Shown: piece after piece, positions 52,932 to 59,486 of the stretch
How the letters are laid out: each line of letters starts with the position of its first letter
How positions within the stretch are numbered: position 1 is the first letter of the stretch
Origin: Microbaculum sp051390635
GTDB lineage: Bacteria; Pseudomonadota; Alphaproteobacteria; Rhizobiales; Tepidamorphaceae
Direction: 5' to 3'
NCBI RefSeq assembly: GCF_051390635.1
Contig: NZ_JBPODT010000002.1
Span: forward strand, 1,240,001 to 1,304,000
Length of the DNA: 64,000 nucleotides
The notes under the pieces: generated by a model
Seen by the model: the letters and a program-made list of their open reading frames with translations, nothing else
What the model was told of the DNA's origin: nothing
Databases searched by the model: none
Position numbers and translations under genes: made by a program

Positions 52932-54077
52932 CTAGGTCACGCCACGAGCGGCCAGGTTCGCGACCCGCGCCGCGACCGCCAGCGACGCGGTCAGCCCCGG
53001 CGATTCGAATCCCAGCAGATTGATCAGCGCCGGTCCGCAGGTGGTGTCCATGCGGAAATCCGGGCTCGCCGCGCCATCGAGTTTCACGCGGATGCCGCTG
53101 TAGTCGGGATGCAGCGATCCGTCGGCCAGGTCCGGCCAGTAGGCGCGGATCGCCGCGTAGAACGGCTCCGACCGGGCCGGATCGACCGCGTAGTCGATGT
53201 CCTCGCCCCGCTGGACATCACCGTCCCGGACATCACCGTGCTGGACATCGCCCAGCCATTCGACGTCCGGGCCGAACCGCGCCTGCCCGCCCATGTCGAG
53301 CGTCAGGTGCACGCCGAGCCCGCCGGCCTCCGGCACCGGATAGATCAGGCGGGAGAACGGGCATGTCCCAGTCAGCGAGAAGTAGTTGCCCTTGGCATAG
53401 GCGACCCGTGGCACCGCCTGCGGCGGAACGCCCTCGATCGACGCCATGACCCGATGGGCGAACAGTCCGGCGGCGTTGACGACGAGACCGGCCTTCAGCG
53501 CGAACGGATCGTCACCGCCGAAACGCAGCGCGACGCCTGTCTCGCTCAGGCGGCCGCCGATGACCGACGTCCGGAACGCGAAGGCCGCGCCCGCGTTTTC
53601 CGCGTCGCCCTGCAGCGCCAGCATGAAGGCGTGGCTGTCGACGATTCCCGTCGACGGCGACAGCAGCGCGCCGGCGCCGCGCAGGGCCGGCTCCAGCCTT
53701 GCCAGCCCGGCCCTGTCGACGAACATGAGATCGTCGACGCCGTTCGCCGCGGCGCGCCCCTTCAGGTCTTCCAGGTCAGGCAGCTGCGCCTCGGTCGCGG
53801 CGACGATGAGCTTGCCGATCCGGGCGTGCGGCACGTCGCGGGCGGCGCAATAGGCATAGAGCCGCTGCTTGCCCTCGACGCACAGCCGCGCCTTCAGGCT
53901 GCCCGCCGGATAATAGATGCCGGCATGGATCACCTCGCTGTTACGGCTCGAGGTCGCGGTGCCGATCGCCGATTCGGCTTCGACGACGATCACCTCGCGG
54001 CCGGCCAGCGCGAGCGCCCGGGCAACCGCCAGGCCGATCACCCCGGCGCCGATCACCACGCAGTCGACCTTGTCCAC
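52932..54077 (-). CDS. FAD-dependent oxidoreductase, L-2-hydroxyglutarate-oxidase-like
   Basis: 381-residue DAO-family flavoprotein: FAD site CVVIGAGVIGLAVARALA, EAESAIGTATSSRNSEVIHAGIYYP with the family's S-R-N-S-E-V-I-H-A-G motif, KGNYFSLTG and GFESPGLTASLAVA at the C-terminal end. LhgO of E. coli shares these marks and passes electrons to the quinone pool; the substrate here is unproven. Near residues 275-289 it holds a 15-bp triplication (GDVQH-GDVRD-GDVQR) absent in ordinary members. I chose the GTG at 54077 with GGAG 7 nt upstream; an ATG five codons earlier is open. A decayed partial copy lies at 55705-55863. Confidence 0.86.
   Translation of the reverse strand: MDKVDCVVIGAGVIGLAVARALALAGREVIVVEAESAIGTATSSRNSEVIHAGIYYPAGSLKARLCVEGKQRLYAYCAARDVPHARIGKLIVAATEAQLPDLEDLKGRAAANGVDDLMFVDRAGLARLEPALRGAGALLSPSTGIVDSHAFMLALQGDAENAGAAFAFRTSVIGGRLSETGVALRFGGDDPFALKAGLVVNAAGLFAHRVMASIEGVPPQAVPRVAYAKGNYFSLTGTCPFSRLIYPVPEAGGLGVHLTLDMGGQARFGPDVEWLGDVQHGDVRDGDVQRGEDIDYAVDPARSEPFYAAIRAYWPDLADGSLHPDYSGIRVKLDGAASPDFRMDTTCGPALINLLGFESPGLTASLAVAARVANLAARGVT
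53211..53253. repeat. Three 15-bp in-frame tandem repeats inside the FAD oxidoreductase gene
   Basis: Units CTGGACATCACCGTC, CCGGACATCACCGTG and CTGGACATCGCCC follow one another and code on the minus strand for five-residue repeats G-D-V-x-x. Confidence 0.85.
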
Positions 54078-54429
54078 CCGCCATCTCCGCAAACTTCACG
54101 CATCCCCGCGGCCAAAGCCGCGAATCGCGACTCCGCCATGCTGGACCAGCCAGCCATGGCGGCATCGTTCAAACAACTCGCATCCGGAAAAGCCGGGGCG
54201 GCACTGGTGACTGTTCCAGCACCAGGCGCGACCGCCTCATCCTATCACAGGGCGATGCTGGACCGGGCGTACCGAACCGGCTTAGGTTATTGCGCACATT
54301 CCGCTGGAGGCTCAGTCGTTTCGAGCCACGGAAACACTCGGAAAGCAGCCGAGCCACAATTACCGCCACCAGACCAGGGAATAGACGGCCAAAACGCAAC
54401 CGCTAAAGCAGAAAAGGCGCGACCTGTTC
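54078..54429. other. Gene-free stretch between FAD oxidoreductase and sulfotransferase
   Basis: About 350 bases with lower GC toward the right. No domain-like ORF, RNA gene or repeat is visible; it should contain the divergent promoters of the two flanking genes. Confidence 0.5.
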
Positions 54430-55656
54430 ATGCGCAAGTATGGATATTTCTTCCATCCTATTGTTGGAGAATCATTCTGCTACAGTCCCACGCTGAATTT
54501 CTTGTACCTCAACAATGCGAAAAGCGGCTGTTCGACCATAAAATCCGCGCTTGTTCCCGAAGTCATAAAGCGGGAGAGACTGACCTTTCCCGACCCGCTC
54601 CCAGCCGCCTATCTGCATAGCGGTAGATTCTGGAGCAGATCGTACCAGGGCATTTCGGAAAACCGGCCGTTCACATTCAGCGTCGTGCGGAATCCTTTCG
54701 CCCGGATCCTGTCCGCCTATCTCGACAAGATCTGCAAGCAGGGAATCCTGAGAAACAAGCATTTCATACAGAATGATATCCCGCTGGACGCGAACATATC
54801 CTTCGTGGACTTCCTGGAATCTCTGGACCCGAATACGTCTGTTTTTGACCGGCATTGGCGCCGGCAAGTCGACAATCTTTTTGTTGGCCAGATCGATATC
54901 GACAAAATCTACTACTTGGAAAATTTCGATGAAACGGCCGATGACCTGGCAGGCGCGTTGAGCGTCAAGCCGCGTTTTCAAAAGCGCGCGCCCCATGCAA
55001 CCGGCGCATCCGGCGAATTCAAGCGGCACTATAACGATCGAGCCATTGAACTGGTCCTGGATCTATACGCCGCCGACTTCGAAATATTCGGATACTCGAA
55101 AAATATAGACGACGCGATGCACGCGCCGAAAAGCACAATAAGCTGTCCTGCCGAAACCGAGTCCGGATACGTTTCCCTGACTCTTCTCGCGCTCAGCCTG
55201 ATGCCCGAGAACAAGAACACGCTTCTGGAACTGGCGAAAACATCGGAACTGGATTTCGTCGACAAGGCGCTTGTGGCGAATAAGGCCCCAAACTCGCCTT
55301 TTGGCGATGCGTTCGACGCGGAGCTGGATGCGCGACTACCCGGAGGAAGCGCGTTCGAGAAGCTGGTCGGATTCGCCTTCAAGGCGACACGCGCGCGGCG
55401 GCGCAAGCAGCTGGGCACCGAGGCGGACTGCCTCAGGGAGGTGGTTCGCCTTGCCCCCTACCTTGCCCGGAACCGATCGCGGCTGGCTCGTTGCCTGGAG
55501 GAACAGGGCAGACACGACGAGGCCCTCGAGATACTCGACCAGCTCAAACGCACGACGTGGCGAGAAGATCTGATCCAGCAGGCCGAGGACACCGTTTTAG
55601 CCGCCCATTCCGGAAGGAACGGCGACCGATCGTCCGCGCCGAAGGCGCTTCGCTAG
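54430..55656 (+). CDS. Sulfotransferase-family protein with C-terminal TPR-like region
   Basis: 408-residue protein. The N-terminal half is a PAPS-dependent sulfotransferase of the Sulfotransfer_2 type: the 5'-phosphosulfate loop is NNAKSGCSTIK (residues 28-38) and the 3'-phosphate motif is SVVRNPFARILSAYLDK (84-100). Such enzymes sulfate carbohydrates, for example in surface polysaccharides. The C-terminal 150 residues contain a tetratricopeptide-like helical part (LARNRSRLARCLEEQGRHDEALEILDQL). GC is clearly lower than in neighbours, especially over the first 700 bases, which suggests recent acquisition. It lies between an intact and a decayed copy of an oxidoreductase 5' end, beside tRNA-Leu. 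The upstream AAAAGG gives a weak ribosome site. Confidence 0.82.
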   Translation: MRKYGYFFHPIVGESFCYSPTLNFLYLNNAKSGCSTIKSALVPEVIKRERLTFPDPLPAAYLHSGRFWSRSYQGISENRPFTFSVVRNPFARILSAYLDKICKQGILRNKHFIQNDIPLDANISFVDFLESLDPNTSVFDRHWRRQVDNLFVGQIDIDKIYYLENFDETADDLAGALSVKPRFQKRAPHATGASGEFKRHYNDRAIELVLDLYAADFEIFGYSKNIDDAMHAPKSTISCPAETESGYVSLTLLALSLMPENKNTLLELAKTSELDFVDKALVANKAPNSPFGDAFDAELDARLPGGSAFEKLVGFAFKATRARRRKQLGTEADCLREVVRLAPYLARNRSRLARCLEEQGRHDEALEILDQLKRTTWREDLIQQAEDTVLAAHSGRNGDRSSAPKALR

Positions 55657-55704
55657 CCGCCACCGTCAGGACGGGACGGCCCTGTTCGCCAGACGTCAGC
55701 CAGC

Positions 55705-55863
55705 GCGGCGCCCTCAACGTCGCCCTGCAGCCCTTCAGGCCACCGGCGGGATAGGCATTGCCGGTCTGGATGACCTCGCCGGCGAGGTTCGCGGTGCCGA
55801 TTGCCGATTCGGATTCGGCGACGATCCCGCAACGCTGATCACCGACCCGCCGATCCTGTCCAC
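55705..55863 (-). pseudogene. Decayed 5' fragment of a second FAD-dependent oxidoreductase gene
   Basis: Read on the minus strand from a GTG at 55863, the fragment starts V-D-R-I like the intact gene (V-D-K-V), loses about 50 bp of the FAD-binding region with a frame change, then continues as IVAESESAIGTANLAGEVIQ and TGNAYPAGGLKG, against VVEAESAIGTATSSRNSEVI and HAGIYYPAGSLKA in the gene at 52932-54077. Similarity fades near 55705. No function is expected. Nucleotide runs such as GCGGTGCCGAT and GCCGATTCGG are shared by both copies. Confidence 0.8.
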
Positions 55864-55895
55864 GCGCCCACCCCGCCCGCCGGGCTGCGGATACG

Positions 55896-55927
55896 AAAAA
55901 CCCCCAAAAGCGATGTGCTTTCAGGGG
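55896..55927 (-). terminator. Rho-independent terminator after tRNA-Leu(GAG)
   Basis: On the minus strand CCCCTGAAAGC pairs with GCTTTTGGGG (one mismatch and one G-T pair, 5-nt loop ACATC), followed by GTTTTT. It begins 23 nt after the tRNA's 3' end. Confidence 0.75.
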
Positions 55928-55949
55928 CCCGAATTCAACACGTTCAATT

Positions 55950-56036
55950 TGGTGCGGTCGAGAAGACTCGAACTTCCACGGGTTTTACCCCACAGCGACC
56001 TCAACGCTGCGCGTCTACCAATTCCGCCACGACCGC
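55950..56036 (-). tRNA. tRNA-Leu (anticodon GAG)
   Basis: 87-nt class II tRNA on the minus strand: acceptor GCGGTCG pairs with CGACCGC, anticodon stem CAGCG/CGCTG holds loop TTGAGGT with anticodon GAG, a long variable arm (TGGGGTAAAACCCG) follows, the T loop is TTCGAGT, discriminator A and CCA are encoded. Confidence 0.96.
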
Positions 56037-56075
56037 GATTGTCCGCAAGGCCGCAAGGGCCGCGAACACGGCGGT

Positions 56076-56104
56076 GATGTAGCAAAGGAACACCGCGCTC
56101 ACAA
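56076..56104 (-). promoter_or_regulatory. Sigma-70 promoter of tRNA-Leu(GAG)
   Basis: On the minus strand TTGTGA (56104-56099), 17-bp spacer, TACATC (56081-56076), ending 39 nt before the tRNA. Both boxes and spacing are good. Confidence 0.55.
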
Positions 56105-56150
56105 GGGGGGCGGAGGCGTTTGCCAACCGGAATGACGCGACGATGACGGC

Positions 56151-56534
56151 TCAGACCGTCTGGTCGTCGGGCGCCACCGCGTCATCGGTCCGGGATTCCG
56201 CCGCGTTTGCCTGGTCAGCCGCTGCCGCGAGCGCGTCCGTCGCGGCACTGGTCTCGGCATCTCCGCCCGCCGGATCCGCCGGTCTCGTCGAGCGGCGGCG
56301 CTCCGGCGGCAACGGCAGCATCCGGGTGATCGTCACCTTGATGTTCTCGCCCTGCACCATCACCTGCGCCTTGGCGATCGGCGTGTTGTGGGCGAGCAGC
56401 ACCACGTCCTCGGATTCGAGCTGGTCGAGCGCGATCACCGCGCCGCGGCCCATCCGCAGGAGCTGGTGGACCGGCATGGTCGCGGTGCCGAGTTGCACCG
56501 CCAAATCGATCGTGACGTTCTCTACGGTGGACAT
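56151..56534 (-). CDS. FliN-like protein (SpoA/surface presentation domain), orphan
   Basis: 127-residue protein. Residues 1-75 match the FliN/FliM C-terminal SpoA fold: TIDLAVQLGTATMPVHQLLRMGRGAVIALD, then VVLLAHNTPIAKAQVMVQGENIKVTITRML, with the expected L-G and G-A-V positions. FliN forms the lower C-ring of the flagellar motor switch. The C-terminal 50 residues are a low-complexity Ala/Asp/Thr tail. No other flagellar gene is within the window, and the neighbours are tRNA-Leu and lipB. It could be a divergent motor protein or a SpoA protein used elsewhere. Confidence 0.8.
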   Translation of the reverse strand: MSTVENVTIDLAVQLGTATMPVHQLLRMGRGAVIALDQLESEDVVLLAHNTPIAKAQVMVQGENIKVTITRMLPLPPERRRSTRPADPAGGDAETSAATDALAAAADQANAAESRTDDAVAPDDQTV

Positions 56535-56611
56535 GAACGCCGTCCGCCCTTCATTTAGTGCTGATATGTCGCCTGGACGCGGCCCAATGCTTGGTCGAAC
56601 GTGGTTAGCGG

Positions 56612-57322
56612 ATGGTTAATTTCCTGGAAACGGAACCCGAGAATCGGCAGGACATCGCGGTTCCCGCAATCGAGTGGCAGGTCAGCGACGATCCTGTCGC
56701 CTACGAGGATGCGTTGGCGCGCATGGAGGCGCGCGTCGCCGAAATCCATGCCGGCACCGCGCCCGAGCTCGTCTGGCTGCTCGAACATCCCCCGATCTAC
56801 ACCGCCGGGACGACGGCGTCCGACTCCGAGCTGACCGACCCGACGCGATTCCCGACGGTGCGCACCGGCCGCGGCGGCCGCTGGACCTATCACGGCCCCG
56901 GCCAGCGCATCGCCTACGTCATGCTCGATCTGAACCGGCGCGACCGCGACGTCCGCCGCTTCGTCGCCGACCTGGAAGACTGGGTGATCCGCACGCTGTC
57001 CGACTTCGCCGTCGACGGCGAGATCCGCGAGGGCCGCGTCGGCGTCTGGGTCCGCCGTCCCGACAAAGGCCCTGGAATCGAAGAGAAAATCGCGGCGATC
57101 GGCATCCGTGTGCGCCGCTGGGTGTCGTTCCACGGCATCGCCATCAACGTCGAGCCGGACCTCTCGCACTTCTCCGGCATCGTGCCGTGCGGCATCGCCG
57201 AACACGGCGTCACCAGCCTGGCCGATCTCGGCCGCATCGTCTCCATGCCGGAAGTCGACATGGCGCTGCGCGCCCGCTTCGAGGACGTCTTCGGAAAAAC
57301 CGTCAGCCCGAACGGCGGATAG
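56612..57322 (+). CDS. lipB: Octanoyl-[acyl-carrier-protein]--protein N-octanoyltransferase
   Basis: 236-residue enzyme that moves octanoate from ACP to lipoyl domains, the first step of protein lipoylation. The family marks are WLLEHPPIYTAGTTA, RGGRWTYHGPGQRIAYVMLDL, the active-site Lys in EEKIAAIGIRVRRWVSFHGIAINV and the Cys193 in GIVPCGIAEHGVTSL. Length and motifs are normal. It is divergent from the FliN-like gene; its last 20 bases overlap the 3' end of acyP on the other strand. Confidence 0.96.
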   Translation: MVNFLETEPENRQDIAVPAIEWQVSDDPVAYEDALARMEARVAEIHAGTAPELVWLLEHPPIYTAGTTASDSELTDPTRFPTVRTGRGGRWTYHGPGQRIAYVMLDLNRRDRDVRRFVADLEDWVIRTLSDFAVDGEIREGRVGVWVRRPDKGPGIEEKIAAIGIRVRRWVSFHGIAINVEPDLSHFSGIVPCGIAEHGVTSLADLGRIVSMPEVDMALRARFEDVFGKTVSPNGG

Positions 57323-57596
57323 AAAACCCGTCCGGAATCGCGCCGCCCTCGGACATTACCGTCACGTTGGCGACGATCGCGTCGCGCGGGCCATCCTCGC
57401 AGCGCCTCAGCATCGTCGCGACGGCGCCCGGATCACCCGAGAACACCGCCTCCACCGCCGCGCCGCGGCAGTTCTGCACCCAGCCCGAAAGCCCGAGGGC
57501 GCGTGCGTTCTCCGCCGTCCAGGCGCGGAAATAGACGCCCTGAACCCTGCCCTCGATTCGGACATGGACGGTCCTCATCGGCTGCGCGTCGGTCAT
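57303..57596 (-). CDS. acyP: Acylphosphatase
   Basis: 97-residue enzyme hydrolysing acyl phosphates. The catalytic Arg is in GRVQGVYFRAWTAENA near residue 23 and the Asn in GWVQNCRGAAVEAVFSG near 41, both in the invariant context. I chose the ATG at 57596; a second ATG six codons on (MRTVHVRIEG) would also give a complete domain, and neither has a good ribosome site. The gene ends inside the lipB coding region on the opposite strand. Confidence 0.9.
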   Translation of the reverse strand: MTDAQPMRTVHVRIEGRVQGVYFRAWTAENARALGLSGWVQNCRGAAVEAVFSGDPGAVATMLRRCEDGPRDAIVANVTVMSEGGAIPDGFSIRRSG

Positions 57597-58016
57597 GAGA
57601 CTAGGCGAGCAGGATAGGTGCGGCGGGTCAAGGGGGGAGGCAGCACAGGATTGATAGGGCCGCGTTCCGATTTCCACGTCATTGCCGGGCCTGACCCGGC
57701 AATGACGGGATAACGGCACAAGATGCCCGGGTCGAGCCCGGGCATGACGTTTCCTGTCTCAGCCCCTGCCCCGCGGCCCCGGATTCCCGCTTTCGCGGGA
57801 ATGAGCAGGCGGGGCGAGGCCGCGCCATCGGCCACTCGCGTCATGCTCGGACGTGTTCCGGGCATCCAAGCGCGGCGCCGGCGAAAGACGAAACCGTGGA
57901 TGACCCGGACAGCCCCGGCTAAGACGGCCTCTGTCTGTGGCCGAGCCGTTCCCCAATCTCCGCTCATTCCCGCGAAAGCGGGAATCCGAAGCGTTTCGAG
58001 AAGAAAAATGCGCGGC
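57597..58016. repeat. Intergenic cluster of dispersed palindromic repeats
   Basis: 420 bases without a gene. They contain CATTGCCGGG-cctga-CCCGGCAATG (near 57680-57704), ATGCCCGGG-tcgag-CCCGGGCAT (57723-57745), GATTCCCGC-ttt-GCGGGAAT (57782-57802) and its inverted partner ATTCCCGC-gaaa-GCGGGAAT (57965-57985). These are the same palindrome types as at 33.3 and 44.7 kb. Confidence 0.8.
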
Positions 58017-59264
58017 CTATTCCGCCGCCTTCTTCCGCGTCCGCATCGGTTTCACGAGCGCGCGCTCGTCGTCGACGATGAAATCGCGGATGATCGGCAC
58101 CGCGTCCCGCTCCCGCGACAGCAGGAGCTGGAACACCATGTTGGAGCCGTGCAGGAAGCCGAGCTCGACGGCGGAGAGATAGAACTCCCACATCCGGCAG
58201 AAACGCTCGTCGTAGAGCACCTTGGCCGCCTCGCGGTTCGCCGCGAAGCGCTCCCGCCAGTGCCGGATCGTATAGTAGTAATGCAGCCGCAAGATCTCGT
58301 TGTCGCAGGCCCAAAGGCCCACCCGTTCGAGCGAAGCGAACACCTCCGACATGGCCGGCACGTAGCCACCCGGGAAGATGTACTTGCGGATGAACGGCCC
58401 GGTCGTGCCCGGCGGCGTCATGCGGCCGATCGCATGGATCATGGCGTAGCCGTCATCGGTCAGAAGATCGCGCACCTTGCCGAAATACTCGTCGAAATAA
58501 TTGACGCCGACATGCTCCATCATGCCGACGGAGACGATGCGGTCGAATTTGCCGTCAAGCTCGCGGTAGTCGCGCTCGAAGAACGTCACCTTGTCGGCGA
58601 CCCCGGCCTCCTCGACACGCTGGCGCGAGATCTTGAGCTGTTCGGGCGAGACGTTGATCGCGGTGACCTGCGTGCCGCATTTGGCGAGCTGGATCGCCAG
58701 CGACCCCCAGCCCGAGCCGATCTCGGCGACCTTCATGCCGGGCTCGAGACGCAGCTTCGCGGCAATGTGGATGAGCTTGGCCCGCTGCGCCTCCTCCAGC
58801 GTCTCGTTGTCGGGATCGCGGAAATAGGCGCAGGAATAGTTGAGCCCCTCGTCGAGGAACAGCCGGTACATGTCCGTCGACAGGTCGTAGTGGTGGCGGG
58901 CATGTTCCGCGGCGACGCCAAGCGGATTGGCCTGCTGCCACCGCTTCAGGCCGCGCCAGGCGCGGCGCAACAGCTTCTGCGATCCGGCCGACGCCAGCCC
59001 CGACCGGTTGACCGAGAACAGCTCCAGGAACTGATGGACGTTCGAGCCGTCCTCGAAGGTCAGCGTGCCGTCCATATAGGCTTCGGCGGCGATCAGCTCG
59101 GGATTGAAGGCGAGCTTGTGGTGCAGTGCCTTGTCGTGCAGGCGAACGGTGACTGTCGGTCCGTTTTCGCCGGAGCCGAATTCGTGCAGGGCCCCGGAGG
59201 CGTCGTAGAGCCGCATGCGACCGTTGCGCACGAATTTTCTCAACAGGCCCGACAACATCCGCAT
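58017..59264 (-). CDS. cfa: Cyclopropane-fatty-acyl-phospholipid synthase
   Basis: 415-residue SAM-dependent methyltransferase that adds a methylene group across double bonds of membrane phospholipid acyl chains. The SAM site is VAEIGSGWGSLA (179-190), preceded by HYDLSTDMYRLFLDEGLNYSCAYF and followed by GMMEHVGVNYFDEYF and RLHYYYTIRHWRERF, all family marks. Length is standard. It probably acts at stationary phase or in acid stress. It lies downstream of pccA on the same strand (222 nt). Confidence 0.95.
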   Translation of the reverse strand: MRMLSGLLRKFVRNGRMRLYDASGALHEFGSGENGPTVTVRLHDKALHHKLAFNPELIAAEAYMDGTLTFEDGSNVHQFLELFSVNRSGLASAGSQKLLRRAWRGLKRWQQANPLGVAAEHARHHYDLSTDMYRLFLDEGLNYSCAYFRDPDNETLEEAQRAKLIHIAAKLRLEPGMKVAEIGSGWGSLAIQLAKCGTQVTAINVSPEQLKISRQRVEEAGVADKVTFFERDYRELDGKFDRIVSVGMMEHVGVNYFDEYFGKVRDLLTDDGYAMIHAIGRMTPPGTTGPFIRKYIFPGGYVPAMSEVFASLERVGLWACDNEILRLHYYYTIRHWRERFAANREAAKVLYDERFCRMWEFYLSAVELGFLHGSNMVFQLLLSRERDAVPIIRDFIVDDERALVKPMRTRKKAAE

Positions 59265-59486
59265 GCCGTTCCCCTTTCCGCCGGTTGAAATGCTGTCGCG
59301 TTATAGCGAACGCGCGACGTTTGGATAGCCGCGTTGTGAAACGGCCTTGGACGCCTTCGGCACGCCGCCCGTCACAGGCTGCTGGAGCTGAGCACGGGCA
59401 GAACTCAATTTTTCGCGGAACTCTCCGCGCTCCCCCGAGCCGCCAACGAACCGGCCCAAGCCGGCCGAATGCGACGGCCGGCGACT

